Shown in pieces: positions 17,501 to 26,599 of a stretch of DNA of 64,000 bases (its first letter is position 1; every line of letters begins with the position of its first letter). Both the position numbers and the translations under genes were made by a program. The notes under the pieces are model-generated. The model saw only the letters and a program-made list of their open reading frames with translations. It was not told the origin of the DNA and ran no database searches. Source of the stretch: Facklamia sp. 7083-14-GEN3. GTDB taxonomy: Bacteria; Bacillota; Bacilli; Lactobacillales; Aerococcaceae. The DNA lies in assembly GCF_024742075.1 (NCBI RefSeq), contig NZ_JANSGD010000001.1, positions 806,001 through 870,000 of the forward strand, read 5' to 3'.

Positions 17501-17881
17501 ATGAAACTTGAATCCAATTTACCCATCTATACTCAAATTATTGCTTGGGTAAAAGAGCAGATTATCACTGGAAAATATACTCCGGGTTATCAATTGCCCT
17601 CAAGGAGACAATTAGCAAAAGAATGGAAAGTTAATCCGAATACTGTTCAAAAAGCATTTAAAGAAATGGAGGACTTCGGCATGATTGTTACCCAACCGCA
17701 AAGGCCTAGCACAATAACCACAGACACTCAATTAATTACTCAACTGAAATACGAATCCATTGATCAGGCTATCGAGAATTTAGTCGATGTACTCATTCCA
17801 ATGGATTTACAATTAGAAGATGTCATCCAACGCATCACCAAAACTTATCAAAACAAGAAGGAGGTTCTTGAACATGATTAA
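17501..17881 (+). CDS. GntR/YtrA-family repressor
   Basis: A 126-residue regulator with the N-terminal GntR winged helix (PIYTQIIAWVKEQIITGKY, then LPSRRQLAKEWKVNPNTVQKAFKEME) and only a short C-terminal tail. That layout is typical of the YtrA subfamily, which autoregulates ABC transporter operons and responds to wall-active agents in Bacillus. I choose the second of two adjacent ATGs (17501), 7 nt from GGAGG. It overlaps the ABC gene by 8 nt. Matching operator palindromes lie at 17411-17463. Confidence 0.88.
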   Translation: MKLESNLPIYTQIIAWVKEQIITGKYTPGYQLPSRRQLAKEWKVNPNTVQKAFKEMEDFGMIVTQPQRPSTITTDTQLITQLKYESIDQAIENLVDVLIPMDLQLEDVIQRITKTYQNKKEVLEHD

Positions 17882-18554
17882 AATCCAAAACTTAAACAAG
17901 TCCTATGGTAAACGCCATGTCTTAAAAGATATTAATTTAGAAATCCAACCGGGAGAGATTACCGGCTTAATCGGTATTAATGGTACAGGTAAATCAACTC
18001 TCATCAATTGCTTGGCTAGACTATTACCCTTTCAAGGTCAAGTCTCTGTCAATGGCGAGAGCTTAGAAGATAGCAAGGCTAAAGTTTGGCATGTACCAGA
18101 CCATTTGAATTTACCACCTAATATGACCGTTAAAGCTTGTAAAGAGTTTATGTATAACCTCTACCCTGCTTGGAACCCTGCAAGAGCGCAGGATATCCAA
18201 GATTTTTTCCAATTAGAAGATAATATGCGTATCAAAGAACTCTCCAAGGGTAATCAAGCAAAACTTAACTTAATGTTAGGCTTGGCTTTAGATGCCGATT
18301 ATCTCTTGTTGGATGAACCTTTTGCCGGTATTGATGTGTTCAGCCGGGAACAAATACTTGAACTATTTGGCTCTTTTATTGAAAAAGACTGCGGTGTGTT
18401 AGTAACGACGCATGAGCTTTATGATGTCGAGCATTTTATTGACCGAGCCGTCTTGATCAGTGAAGGTCAGATTAAACGGTCGGTCTATCTAGAAGATATG
18501 CGGGAAAACGAAGAGCTATCTCTAGTGGAATGGCTAAGAAAGGAGTTAAGATAA
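17874..18554 (+). CDS. ABC transporter ATP-binding protein, YtrB-like
   Basis: A 226-residue cytosolic ATPase. Walker A is GINGTGKST at about residue 37, and Walker B is YLLLDEPFAGID with catalytic Glu. The signature motif is ELSKGNQAKL, where LSKGN replaces LSGGQ, a substitution seen in YtrB-like ABC proteins. The true start is the ATG at 17874 with GAAGGAGG 11 nt before; the longer frame lies inside the regulator gene. It forms an operon with the regulator and the permease that follows directly. Confidence 0.85.
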   Translation: MIKIQNLNKSYGKRHVLKDINLEIQPGEITGLIGINGTGKSTLINCLARLLPFQGQVSVNGESLEDSKAKVWHVPDHLNLPPNMTVKACKEFMYNLYPAWNPARAQDIQDFFQLEDNMRIKELSKGNQAKLNLMLGLALDADYLLLDEPFAGIDVFSREQILELFGSFIEKDCGVLVTTHELYDVEHFIDRAVLISEGQIKRSVYLEDMRENEELSLVEWLRKELR

Positions 18555-19310
18555 ATGAAAGAATTACTCGGTTTAACTTATTTTGAAATACAGCGGCAAA
18601 AATTATACTGGATGATTGTTGCCTTGATCTATTCTGTCTTATCTTTAATTAGCATTAATAGCCAAATACAAAGCAATCTTCAGCAAAAGATTATCAGCGA
18701 TTCAGGTGTTTTACTCAATGCCGTAAATATTGCTTTCGTAATTGGCATACTCGCTATGGCTATAGCAGCTTTCTTAATATGGTTAAAAGATTGGTTTAGC
18801 CAAAGTAAGATGATATCTCGTTGGTTAGCTGGACCTTTTAAACGGCCGAACCTCTATCATGCTAAATTTTTAAGCCTTATTTTTTACTTTTTATTAAGTA
18901 TTTTATCGGTTTATTTATGGGTATTTCTTCTAGATTTTATTTTAAATTTGACCTTACAAGAAAACTATTCCAACGAGATACCACTTTATCTGATGTTAAA
19001 TTTTTCTTATTTTAAATATTTTTTTACTGAGTCGATTATTCTATCGGTAATTAATTTCTTAGCTTGGATGAGTCTGATTCCCATCACTTTTTTATTAGTT
19101 ATACTAGAGCGCGCTTATACCTGGGCATGGTCTCTCTTATATTTAATTTTCTTTTTCGTATTATTATACGCGACTGGCCAAATACTGGATTGGGGTATAC
19201 TAACCTATAGTCTTGAATTTGGTAGGTTCATTCCATTTGCTGCAATCTTTGTTGGAGCAATCACCTACTGGATAGGTTGCCAAAGAGTTGCTAAAGATCT
19301 ACATATTTAA
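18555..19310 (+). CDS. ABC-type permease subunit (six-helix membrane protein)
   Basis: A 251-residue, very hydrophobic protein with about six transmembrane segments and no soluble domain. It starts one base after the ATPase stop and is thus its likely membrane partner. It matches the position of YtrC/YtrD-like permeases but I recognise no motif. What it moves is unknown; wall-antibiotic detoxification is an inference from the GntR/YtrA regulator type. Confidence 0.65.
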   Translation: MKELLGLTYFEIQRQKLYWMIVALIYSVLSLISINSQIQSNLQQKIISDSGVLLNAVNIAFVIGILAMAIAAFLIWLKDWFSQSKMISRWLAGPFKRPNLYHAKFLSLIFYFLLSILSVYLWVFLLDFILNLTLQENYSNEIPLYLMLNFSYFKYFFTESIILSVINFLAWMSLIPITFLLVILERAYTWAWSLLYLIFFFVLLYATGQILDWGILTYSLEFGRFIPFAAIFVGAITYWIGCQRVAKDLHI

Positions 19311-19322
19311 AGGAGGTAAAAA

Positions 19323-20519
19323 ATGAATTATTCTAAACAGATGATTAAGTACTTTTCGGTAATTGCCATCGGGTTACTTGTACTTTTAGTTAGTCATTAC
19401 GCCTTCAATCAACCAATCGTTGGTAAACTGACGGCTATCGAAGGAAAAGATACACCCGAATTTCTTCCAGATGAATACGTAAACTTAAAGGCTCAAAGTA
19501 ATATTTTCAGTTTGCCAGAAAAAATGTTCCAAAATAAAAAAGGTGATTATCAACTCAGTCGATCTAAATTTAACATTTCAACCCAAGATTTTAAAGGCAA
19601 CACTGAATTAGAAGAATTAGCTAAAGATGTCCCTAGTTTCTTTAAAAGAATAGCTTCCATTGATCAGGTCTTTCAAGGCGAAGACCATTACTTCTGGATT
19701 GAAAGTGACTATTATAATAATGATTTATCGCCCGTCAAAGTCCATTTTTTAGATAAGAATAACAAAAAAGAAATAATTAAAGAAGTTCCTTTAATTAAGA
19801 CTTCCACTCAAAATCAAACATCAGCCTCTTTGCTAAATGTTCAGAGCCGTTTGGTTGACGGAAAGTATTATCTGATGTGTGTTTATAATATTGAATCTGG
19901 CAACGGTAATGATGCTAACTATATCGTGGAAAATAAACTTGAAATCTTTCAGTTAGATAAGGTAGATAAGGACAGCCAATATCAACTAATTAATGAGGAA
20001 AGCTATCAACCCTATGGAGAAGAAAAATTGAGTAAAGATGTATGGTTTAGTGATTCTTCTCAAAGCACTGCGGTTGCAATAGATGCGCCTTTTATTCAAA
20101 CTACCTATTATATGGATGACGGCCAGGCTGGTCCCTTCTATATATTTGATTTTAAAGAGCAAGCTTGGCAGGAGTTAGAATTTAATTCTCCTGAAAAGAG
20201 TAGCTTTCAACTTTTGACCGCCGATTCTAACAAGCTCTATGTATTGGAACTGCAGGAAGATAAAAATTATTTAGGTTATTACTCTTTAAAAGATCAAAGC
20301 TATACAGACGAAATCCCATTAGAACATTTTGAATCATTGAACGATTGGATTGACATTCAAGTTATTGATCACAACAAAGAAGGAAAAACACTTTTAGCCT
20401 TAAATGACTTCACTAATAAATATTATGGTTATTATGACCTAAACACTGGTCAAACGGACTCCCTCTTTCGTATTGATTTTCCTAAAGCGTATCATAAGTT
20501 TTTAGATTTAAGTCATTGA
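19323..20519 (+). CDS. Membrane-anchored extracytoplasmic protein, unknown
   Basis: A 398-residue protein with one N-terminal hydrophobic helix (about residues 9-30, IKYFSVIAIGLLVLLVSHYA) and an extracellular remainder without a lipobox. The rest is rich in Tyr, Asp, Lys and short turn motifs spaced like beta-propeller or beta-sandwich blades (for example FYIFDFKEQAW, YLGYYSLKDQSYTD, YYGYYDLNTGQT). It lies 12 nt after the permease gene with AAAGGAGG upstream and so belongs to the GntR operon. I know no family; it could be a ligand-binding or sensing partner of the ABC module. Confidence 0.55.
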   Translation: MNYSKQMIKYFSVIAIGLLVLLVSHYAFNQPIVGKLTAIEGKDTPEFLPDEYVNLKAQSNIFSLPEKMFQNKKGDYQLSRSKFNISTQDFKGNTELEELAKDVPSFFKRIASIDQVFQGEDHYFWIESDYYNNDLSPVKVHFLDKNNKKEIIKEVPLIKTSTQNQTSASLLNVQSRLVDGKYYLMCVYNIESGNGNDANYIVENKLEIFQLDKVDKDSQYQLINEESYQPYGEEKLSKDVWFSDSSQSTAVAIDAPFIQTTYYMDDGQAGPFYIFDFKEQAWQELEFNSPEKSSFQLLTADSNKLYVLELQEDKNYLGYYSLKDQSYTDEIPLEHFESLNDWIDIQVIDHNKEGKTLLALNDFTNKYYGYYDLNTGQTDSLFRIDFPKAYHKFLDLSH

Positions 20520-20530
20520 AATTAAAGAAT

Positions 20531-20591
20531 CCTTTTAATCTATTTTGCAATTAAAAGGCGTTTTTACTAAGATATAAGTAAAGACGCCTTT
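20531..20591 (+). terminator. Overlapping alternative hairpins between the operon and the small membrane gene
   Basis: CCTTTTAAT/ATTAAAAGG followed by CGTTTTT (20531-20565) is a normal terminator. A longer hairpin, AAAGGCGTTTTTACT with AGTAAAGACGCCTTT (20554-20591, 15 pairs, loop of 8), uses the same AAAGG and so excludes the terminator. The second hairpin ends at the AAGGAGG of the next gene. This is either ordinary or an attenuator. Confidence 0.55.
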
Positions 20592-20604
20592 AAGGAGGTT
20601 ATTT

Positions 20605-20910
20605 ATGCAAAACTCAAAAACCGAACGCTATTTAAAGCTTTTTCGTAAAATTTATATCATTACTTTTATACTAGGCTTTATTCCTTTCTTAACAGTCATT
20701 GTTGCTAAAATAGCCTATCCCAATCCTCTTTTTACGCTTTTTTCAAAACTTACGATGATACTATTTGCTATGGGCTTGCTCTTTTTTATGTTAGCACTCG
20801 TCCTAGCGGTAATCCAAATAATTAAAAAGAAAGGATTTACTAATGAAATTGAACTTCCTCTCTTAACTGGTTTTATCATTAGAATTCTTTTCGACTATTT
20901 TCAGTCCTAG
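20605..20910 (+). CDS. Small membrane protein, unknown
   Basis: A 101-residue protein with two clear transmembrane helices (about 12-36 and 45-72) and a third hydrophobic stretch near the C-terminus (LPLLTGFIIRILFDYF). The N-terminus is basic. AAGGAGG lies 6 nt before the ATG. It is separated from the GntR operon by the overlapping hairpins, so it may be transcribed by readthrough. No recognised family. Confidence 0.5.
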   Translation: MQNSKTERYLKLFRKIYIITFILGFIPFLTVIVAKIAYPNPLFTLFSKLTMILFAMGLLFFMLALVLAVIQIIKKKGFTNEIELPLLTGFIIRILFDYFQS

Positions 20911-20935
20911 TTTCACCTTTATCTAAATCTAAATT

Positions 20936-20973
20936 AAAAAACAGACCTAGCTAACTGGCTAGGTCTGTTTTTT
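20936..20973. terminator. Bidirectional terminator
   Basis: AAAAAACAGACCTAGC pairs with GCTAGGTCTGTTTTTT across a 6-nt loop. It ends both the plus-strand small gene and the minus-strand rpmA transcript. Confidence 0.9.
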
Positions 20974-20993
20974 AGTTTAAGTAATGAATTCGA

Positions 20994-21284
20994 TTAAGCC
21001 TCAACAGCTACTGGGTAAACAGAAACTTTCTTAGCTTTTTTACCTTTACGTTCGAATTTAACGATACCATCGATTTTAGCGAATAATGTATCATCGCCTC
21101 CGCGTCCAACATTTTCTCCTGGATGGATTTTTGTTCCACGTTGACGGTAGATAATAGATCCACCTGTTACTTCTTCACCGTCGCCAACTTTAGCGCCTAA
21201 ACGCTTAGCAATTGAATCACGACCGTTCTGAGTAGAACCTCCACCTTTTTTAGTAGCGAATAGTTGTAAGTCTAATTTCAACAT
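20994..21284 (-). CDS. rpmA: 50S ribosomal protein L27 with cleavable N-terminus
   Basis: A 96-residue L27 starting [23 protein letters not shown]. The N-terminal LQLF extension is the Firmicutes type that Prp cleaves before the ATKKGGG so that the mature end reaches the peptidyl transferase centre. The start is the ATG at 21282-21284, since the upstream GTG is inside the AGGAGGTG ribosome site. It is the last gene of the rplU-prp-rpmA operon. Confidence 0.97.
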   Translation of the reverse strand: MLKLDLQLFATKKGGGSTQNGRDSIAKRLGAKVGDGEEVTGGSIIYRQRGTKIHPGENVGRGGDDTLFAKIDGIVKFERKGKKAKKVSVYPVAVEA

Positions 21285-21296
21285 AGAGAGCACCTC

Positions 21297-21641
21297 CTAT
21301 AGTATAGTTTGTTTAATCTGGATATATTCGGGATAAGCTTGTTCTGTAACTTCTAAAGCTAAAATTAAATGACGCAGCAAAAGTTGCACATCATGTTTTA
21401 ACTTTTTTTGTTCAATCGATGGTAGTACGAGTTTTAGATAACCACCTTCAACTTCATTAACAGTGGTATCTACCGGCACTTGCAATAGTTGGTAAAGTGA
21501 GTTTTCAACTGAAATAACTTGACTAGATACTGCGGCACAGACAATATCTTGTCCATGTTCACCATAACCAGCATGTCCAGTCATTTCGATTTCTTTAACT
21601 TCTTGACCACCTTTTGAAAGGCTGATTTGTACTTGAATCAT
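21297..21641 (-). CDS. prp: Ribosomal-processing cysteine protease Prp
   Basis: A 114-residue protease that removes the L27 extension. The catalytic His and Cys lie in GHAGYGEHGQDIVCAAVS (His22, Cys35 region), as in the family. It sits between rplU and rpmA as usual, 2 nt after the L21 stop and 12 nt before the L27 frame. Cytosolic, with no signal peptide. Confidence 0.93.
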   Translation of the reverse strand: MIQVQISLSKGGQEVKEIEMTGHAGYGEHGQDIVCAAVSSQVISVENSLYQLLQVPVDTTVNEVEGGYLKLVLPSIEQKKLKHDVQLLLRHLILALEVTEQAYPEYIQIKQTIL

Positions 21642-21643
21642 GA

Positions 21644-21955
21644 TTAAGCCTTAATAGCGTTAACAGTTAATTTAGTGTATGGTTGACGGTGTCCTTGCTT
21701 ACGGTGAGAATCTTTACGACGTAAATATTTGAAAGTAACTACTTTCTTTTCGCGTCCTTGCTTCTCAACAGTTGCTTCAACAGAAGCTCCAGCAACTAAT
21801 GGTGAACCTACTTTTGTTTCACCTTCGCCACCTACTAAAACTACTTCATCAAAAGTTACTTTGTCACCTTCAGCAACGTCTAACTTCTCAACGAAGATTG
21901 TTTGTCCTTCTTCTACCTTAATTTGCTTGCCGCCTGTTTTAATAATTGCGTACAT
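21644..21955 (-). CDS. rplU: 50S ribosomal protein L21
   Basis: A 103-residue L21 beginning [17 protein letters not shown] with the C-terminal [20 protein letters not shown]. First gene of the L21-Prp-L27 operon. AGGAGGTG lies 7 nt before the ATG, and a structured leader and strong promoter stand upstream. Confidence 0.97.
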   Translation of the reverse strand: MYAIIKTGGKQIKVEEGQTIFVEKLDVAEGDKVTFDEVVLVGGEGETKVGSPLVAGASVEATVEKQGREKKVVTFKYLRRKDSHRKQGHRQPYTKLTVNAIKA

Positions 21956-21959
21956 TCAA

Positions 21960-22080
21960 GCACCTCCTATTATTAGATTTTCGGTATAAATACCTACACT
22001 TAGACTCGCCAACTTGAGTGGCTTGCGCACTTAAACTCAAGGATGAGCGGTTGCAGTTGTGGTGCTACACAAATACAACA
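21960..22080 (-). promoter_or_regulatory. rplU 5' leader (L21-leader type)
   Basis: The roughly 120-nt leader on the minus strand carries GCACCACAACTGCAACCGCTCATC, and CTTGAGTTTAAG/CACTCAAG-type arms. The conserved CACAAC-GCAACCGCTCA stretch resembles the L21 leader RNA of Firmicutes thought to mediate autogenous control. I have not folded it. Confidence 0.6.
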
Positions 22081-22085
22081 TTAGT

Positions 22086-22114
22086 ATGATAACAGAATTA
22101 CTCTTAAGTGTCAA
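22086..22114 (-). promoter_or_regulatory. rplU promoter
   Basis: TTGACA (22109-22114 complement) and TATCAT (22086-22091 complement) on the minus strand with 17-nt spacing. Confidence 0.85.
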
Positions 22115-22144
22115 TATTTCTTAGGAATTCTAACTAGTAAATGT

Positions 22145-24049
22145 TTACCAAATCTGAACACGATCTTGAGGGGCCATCCACATACCATCCCCCTCTTTAA
22201 TCGCAAATGTTTCGTAAAATTCATCGAGGTTCTTAACCGCGACATTCGCACGTAATTCAGCTGGCGAATGGACATCAATTTGCAAGAGCATCATTTCATA
22301 GTCTAATCGTGCTTTCTCACACCATACACGTGCCCAGTTAATGAAGAAATCTTTATAATCTTTCTCCCCTTCATTTTTTAAAGCGGTTAAAGCTGCTGTT
22401 AAGCCACCACCGTCGGCAATATTTTCTGAAACAGTTAATTTACCATTGACTTTTCCTTCGCGAAACGGCAGGCCATCCCATTGTTGAATCATGGCTTGGG
22501 CTTTGGCATCAAAGGCTTCAAAATCTTCATCCGTCCACCAATTATTTAGATTACCATCCTCATCAATTTTAGCCCCATTGTTATCAAAAGCATGAGAAAT
22601 CTCATGAGCAATCACTGCACCAATCCCTCCATAGTTTGCTGCTCTGGATTGATCCAAGCTATAGAAAGGTGACTGTAGAATGGCGGCAGGGAAACAAATG
22701 TTATTAGAGGTTGGATTATAATAGGCATTGACCTGATTGGCAGGCATCAACCATTTATTACGATCGACAGCTTGCCCGAATTGTGAAAATTGTTCCAATT
22801 GATGCACTCTCTTTAATGAAAGAAAGTTCTTAAAGTAAGTCTGATCAGCATCCACTTTTAAATCTTTATAATAAGCAGGATAGTCATCAGGGAAACCCAC
22901 TAAGAAGGCAATTCGATCAAGTTTTCTAATCGCTAAATCAATAGTCTCTTGACTTAACCACTGATTATTAGACAATCTTTCTTGATAGACTTTAATCATT
23001 GCCTTAATCATACCTTCAACATCCTGGCGTGCTTTTATACCAAAAAACTTTTTACCATAGTAAACACCAAAAGCCTGTTCAAAAAGATCATTAACTAGAT
23101 AAAAATTATGCTTATCTTTTTTTATTACTTGAGGTATGCCCGATAAGGCAAGTATGAATGGACTGCCAATAATACGCATTTCTTCACTCAAAACTTCAGA
23201 AAAAGTATTAACCGTTTTTACTAAAAGCCAAGCCTTTACTTGATTAAAATTATTGTCGGTCACAAGCTGTGATAGCTTTTCAAAGAATTGAGGCTGAGTC
23301 ACAATTACCTGGTTGGGAACTGTGTCCAAGCACTCTTGAATAATCCTTTTCAGATCAATATTTTGACTGTAACCTTCGATTGTTTCTATCGAACGAGGGT
23401 TGTAATTTTTGGTATAATCAGCCAATTCTTCTTTTGTTTTTTGATACTTAGCCAAGGTTTGATCAAAAGCGAGACAATCCTTGACCCACTGTTGGCTTTC
23501 CTCTTCTTGATAGCCCAACTTAACAAGTAGAGCGACACTTTGTTCTTGGTATATTCTTAATAATTCTTGGCCTGTTTCATTATCAGCCTCATAGTATGGT
23601 GTGTCTGGTAAAATCATTTGAGGTACATCTAAATATAAAGCATGGTGGTTAGCATCTTTCATATCCGGTTCAACCGTTAATTGAATCAATGAGGGTAAGC
23701 TATGTTCCAACATGGCTACGATTTCTTGATTAAGTCCTTGATAGTCTTCTTGATTGAGGATTCGTTCTAATAGGGCTCTAGCTTGATCAAAACCTTCAAC
23801 TTCTCGCTTTTGATAATCGGTAGCTTGCTGGAACAACTTAATATATTCCAACATTGCTGGATCGGTAACTGATAGTTCACCCGCTGCTAATTTCTTTGTT
23901 TCATCTAAGCATAAGTCTTCTACTTGATCTGCTAGCGTTGAAAACCCACCAGTAGAAGGTTGATCATCGGGTATGACTGCTTCTTTTAGCCATTCTCCAT
24001 TTACCGCTTGGTATAAATCATCTTTTAATAAAGATTGATTGACTGACAT
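22145..24049 (-). CDS. pepO: M13-family endopeptidase PepO
   Basis: A 634-residue zinc metallopeptidase of the neprilysin family without a signal peptide, so cytosolic as in lactic acid bacteria, where it cleaves oligopeptides. The zinc site is VIAHEISHAFD (HExxH) near residue 480, with the third ligand in ENIADGGGL. The C-terminus is the typical QDRVQIW. AAAGGAGG lies 7 nt before the ATG. It lies downstream of mreD but behind a terminator. Confidence 0.93.
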   Translation of the reverse strand: MSVNQSLLKDDLYQAVNGEWLKEAVIPDDQPSTGGFSTLADQVEDLCLDETKKLAAGELSVTDPAMLEYIKLFQQATDYQKREVEGFDQARALLERILNQEDYQGLNQEIVAMLEHSLPSLIQLTVEPDMKDANHHALYLDVPQMILPDTPYYEADNETGQELLRIYQEQSVALLVKLGYQEEESQQWVKDCLAFDQTLAKYQKTKEELADYTKNYNPRSIETIEGYSQNIDLKRIIQECLDTVPNQVIVTQPQFFEKLSQLVTDNNFNQVKAWLLVKTVNTFSEVLSEEMRIIGSPFILALSGIPQVIKKDKHNFYLVNDLFEQAFGVYYGKKFFGIKARQDVEGMIKAMIKVYQERLSNNQWLSQETIDLAIRKLDRIAFLVGFPDDYPAYYKDLKVDADQTYFKNFLSLKRVHQLEQFSQFGQAVDRNKWLMPANQVNAYYNPTSNNICFPAAILQSPFYSLDQSRAANYGGIGAVIAHEISHAFDNNGAKIDEDGNLNNWWTDEDFEAFDAKAQAMIQQWDGLPFREGKVNGKLTVSENIADGGGLTAALTALKNEGEKDYKDFFINWARVWCEKARLDYEMMLLQIDVHSPAELRANVAVKNLDEFYETFAIKEGDGMWMAPQDRVQIW

Positions 24050-24110
24050 AGTAATTCCTCCTTTTTTGTTTTACTATTCTCTTAATTATAGCATTTTATT
24101 TCGAACGCAT

Positions 24111-24145
24111 AAAAAGAATCGGGAAGTTATTCCCGATTCTTTTTT
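24111..24145. terminator. Terminator after mreD
   Basis: AAAAAGAATCGGGAA pairs with TTCCCGATTCTTTTTT. It overlaps the mreD stop and separates it from pepO. Confidence 0.85.
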
Positions 24146-24707
24146 AAAAGATAATATGGTCATCATAGCCTAACCACCTTACAAGAATCCGATTAGGGAA
24201 ATACATAAAGAACGTTAAGGCTGTATTAAAGATTAAAGTCGGTCCTAAGCGCATTAAAACATAATCTTCAAAGATAAGTTTACTTAATCCCACTTGTTGG
24301 TAAAAAACATAAACGATGAAATCTATAATAGTTATTGAGACGATAAATAACATCATATGGATAATAGCATTGCGTGGAAAGTGACGCCTGATTGAAAGAA
24401 TAAAGTATGCGATTAGAAAATAAAGAATGGCGTAAAGGCCTAGAATTGTCGAATTATAAGCATCTGCTAATAGTCCTATGAAAAAGGCATAAATCATTAT
24501 TGAAGAATTCCTCAAATAAAAGGCAAAGGTCACTATAAAATAGAGTAGCAAATGTGAAACTATGATTTGTTCATTTCCTAGAAAGGCTGTAGGAAATATA
24601 GAAGGCAAGGCCGAATCAATTACTAAGGCAAAGAGTAAGACAAGTGGAACAATACCCACAATTTTTCTTTCTCTTTGATAGCCAAATTTAGTCGAAAAAT
24701 TATTCAT
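24144..24707 (-). CDS. mreD: Rod shape-determining protein MreD
   Basis: A 187-residue integral membrane protein with five or six helices, part of the elongation complex with MreC. The ATG at 24705-24707 is chosen since GGAGC is 9-10 nt upstream and the start overlaps the mreC stop by 8 nt. Sequence is divergent as usual for MreD; position in mreBCD supports the call. Confidence 0.85.
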   Translation of the reverse strand: MNNFSTKFGYQRERKIVGIVPLVLLFALVIDSALPSIFPTAFLGNEQIIVSHLLLYFIVTFAFYLRNSSIMIYAFFIGLLADAYNSTILGLYAILYFLIAYFILSIRRHFPRNAIIHMMLFIVSITIIDFIVYVFYQQVGLSKLIFEDYVLMRLGPTLIFNTALTFFMYFPNRILVRWLGYDDHIIF

Positions 24708-25548
24708 CCTGCTGAGCTCCTTCACGTAAGATCACTGTTACAAATCGAATATCAGTCATCTCTCCAGCCGGTTTCACCCTTACCGTTTGGAACAATCCTT
24801 GGGCATCCATTTCTGTTTGGGTAACTTCTCCAATAAAGAGTGAAGAAGGTATTACTCCTCCTAAGCCAGAAGTAATCACCATATCTCCCGCTTTTACTTT
24901 AGCATCTGGTAAAACTTGAGTCATTAAGAATTCTTTATCCTTGGGATCATAATCACTGATAACACCAATTGCGGACGAACCATCTTTATCTGTTTGTACC
25001 CGAGCTGATACCAAACCATCTTTGGATTGGTTGCTGGTTAATAATAGGACCTTAGAAGATGAGGGATAAACCTCAATTATACGTCCAATCAAACCATTTC
25101 CTGCCATGACAGCCATATTCTCTTCAACACCATGCTTGGACCCTAAATTGATAATAAGGGTCTCCGTCCATTGGTCAGGATTTCTTGAAATTACGGTTCC
25201 ATGAATGCTGGTAAATTTGGAGAGTGTTTCCGACAAATCAAGTTCTTGACGTAGTTTCTCGTTTTCAGTCTCCAAATCAGCAATTCGAACCTGCATTTCA
25301 TAAGATTTATCAATTTTTAATTTAAGTGCTTCATTTTCTTCAAAGGTATTTACTAAATCGTCCACAGAGTTTACAAACTGAACCACCATGCTTACTGGCT
25401 CAGAAAAAACTCTACCGGTCCATGAGATTGTTTCATTAACAGCCGTTTTAACCACATTATTCGTACTATTGAAAAGAGAATAGGCGATTAAACTGCTAAT
25501 TACAATTCCCCCCAGAAGAATTCCAATTAACTTCTTATTATTAAGCAT
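24700..25548 (-). CDS. mreC: Rod shape-determining protein MreC
   Basis: A 282-residue bitopic protein: one N-terminal helix (about residues 8-26), a coiled coil (about 60-110, DLETENEKLRQELDL) and a periplasm-side beta domain with the AVMAGNGLIGRI and GDMVITSGLGGVIP motifs. It links MreB to wall synthesis. It follows mreB by 28 nt and overlaps mreD. Confidence 0.93.
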   Translation of the reverse strand: MLNNKKLIGILLGGIVISSLIAYSLFNSTNNVVKTAVNETISWTGRVFSEPVSMVVQFVNSVDDLVNTFEENEALKLKIDKSYEMQVRIADLETENEKLRQELDLSETLSKFTSIHGTVISRNPDQWTETLIINLGSKHGVEENMAVMAGNGLIGRIIEVYPSSSKVLLLTSNQSKDGLVSARVQTDKDGSSAIGVISDYDPKDKEFLMTQVLPDAKVKAGDMVITSGLGGVIPSSLFIGEVTQTEMDAQGLFQTVRVKPAGEMTDIRFVTVILREGAQQDE

Positions 25549-25576
25549 ATTTTGCCTTCTTTCTACTAGTAAACAA

Positions 25577-26599
25577 TTATCTTAAACTCCGCTCAATCGC
25601 TGACGATTGACGATTCAACTCATTAAACATACGACCTACCCCCATAGCCACACAATCGATTGGTAAATCAGCCCTACGAACTGGAACACCTAACTCTTTC
25701 TCAAATCGTTCCGGTAAATGTTTAAGTAAAGAACCGCCACCGGTTAAAACTATACCCGTTTCCATTATGTCTGCGGATAACTCAGGAGGTGTTAATTCTA
25801 AAACTTGTTTCATGCCTAAAACAATTTGATGAATTAACACATCTATCGCTTTTGCAACTGTCTGAGTAGATACTTTGGCTTCATTGGGAACACCAGATAT
25901 GGCATCTCTACCTTTTACAATCAAATGATCATTTTCTTCTTTAGGATCATAAAGGGCTTCCCCTATCACTATTTTCAAAGTTTCTGCTGTATAACTTCCT
26001 ATAATCAAATTATGTTCTTGGCGGACTTGAGATTGAATTTCTTCATTCATTTTATTGCTAGCTGCGTTAAGAGTTAATGAATCAACAATCTCCCCATAGG
26101 ATAAAGTAGCGATATCGGTAGTACCCCCACCAATATCTACAATCATTTTTCCTCTTGCTTCTTCAATAGCTAGATTAGCTCCTAGAGCTGCAACAAAAGC
26201 TTCTTCAACAATCATCGCTCGGTTAATTCCTAATGATTTGATTGCATCAATCAGTGCCTTTCTTTCTACTTTAGAAATTTGACTGGGCGAACTAATGACA
26301 ACTTCTGGTTTAGATAAGGAATGGCGCAAGGCTTGAGTAATAAAATGGTCCAACATCATTTTGGTCATTGAGAAGTTTGCGATAACTCCCTTACGAATGG
26401 GATAGATCATTTCATAACGTTCAGAAGTTCTACCTACCAATTTGGACGCTTCTTTTCCATAGGCAACTACTTCCCCAGAATCTTTGTCAACTGCTACTAT
26501 GGAGGGTTGGCGCAAAGCGATACCCTTTCGCGCAATATAAATGATGGTTGTCGAAGTGCCTAAATCAATTCCTATTTGCTGTTTGCCAAAGATTCCCAT
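25577..26599 (-). CDS. mreB: Rod shape-determining protein MreB (mreBCD copy)
   Basis: A 340-residue actin-like filament protein. Phosphate-1 IGIDLGTSTTIIY, phosphate-2 DIGGGTTDIA and adenosine motif TGIVLTGGGSLL are present. It differs from the usual GTANT phosphate-1 loop, so it may be a diverged paralogue. It heads mreBCD. A second MreB-type gene lies at 61845-62909. Confidence 0.9.
   Translation of the reverse strand: MGIFGKQQIGIDLGTSTTIIYIARKGIALRQPSIVAVDKDSGEVVAYGKEASKLVGRTSERYEMIYPIRKGVIANFSMTKMMLDHFITQALRHSLSKPEVVISSPSQISKVERKALIDAIKSLGINRAMIVEEAFVAALGANLAIEEARGKMIVDIGGGTTDIATLSYGEIVDSLTLNAASNKMNEEIQSQVRQEHNLIIGSYTAETLKIVIGEALYDPKEENDHLIVKGRDAISGVPNEAKVSTQTVAKAIDVLIHQIVLGMKQVLELTPPELSADIMETGIVLTGGGSLLKHLPERFEKELGVPVRRADLPIDCVAMGVGRMFNELNRQSSAIERSLR

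Noticed and set aside
22145-24049. PepO as secreted neprilysin-type virulence factor
   Set aside because: No signal peptide or N-terminal membrane helix; the cytosolic peptidase is more likely.
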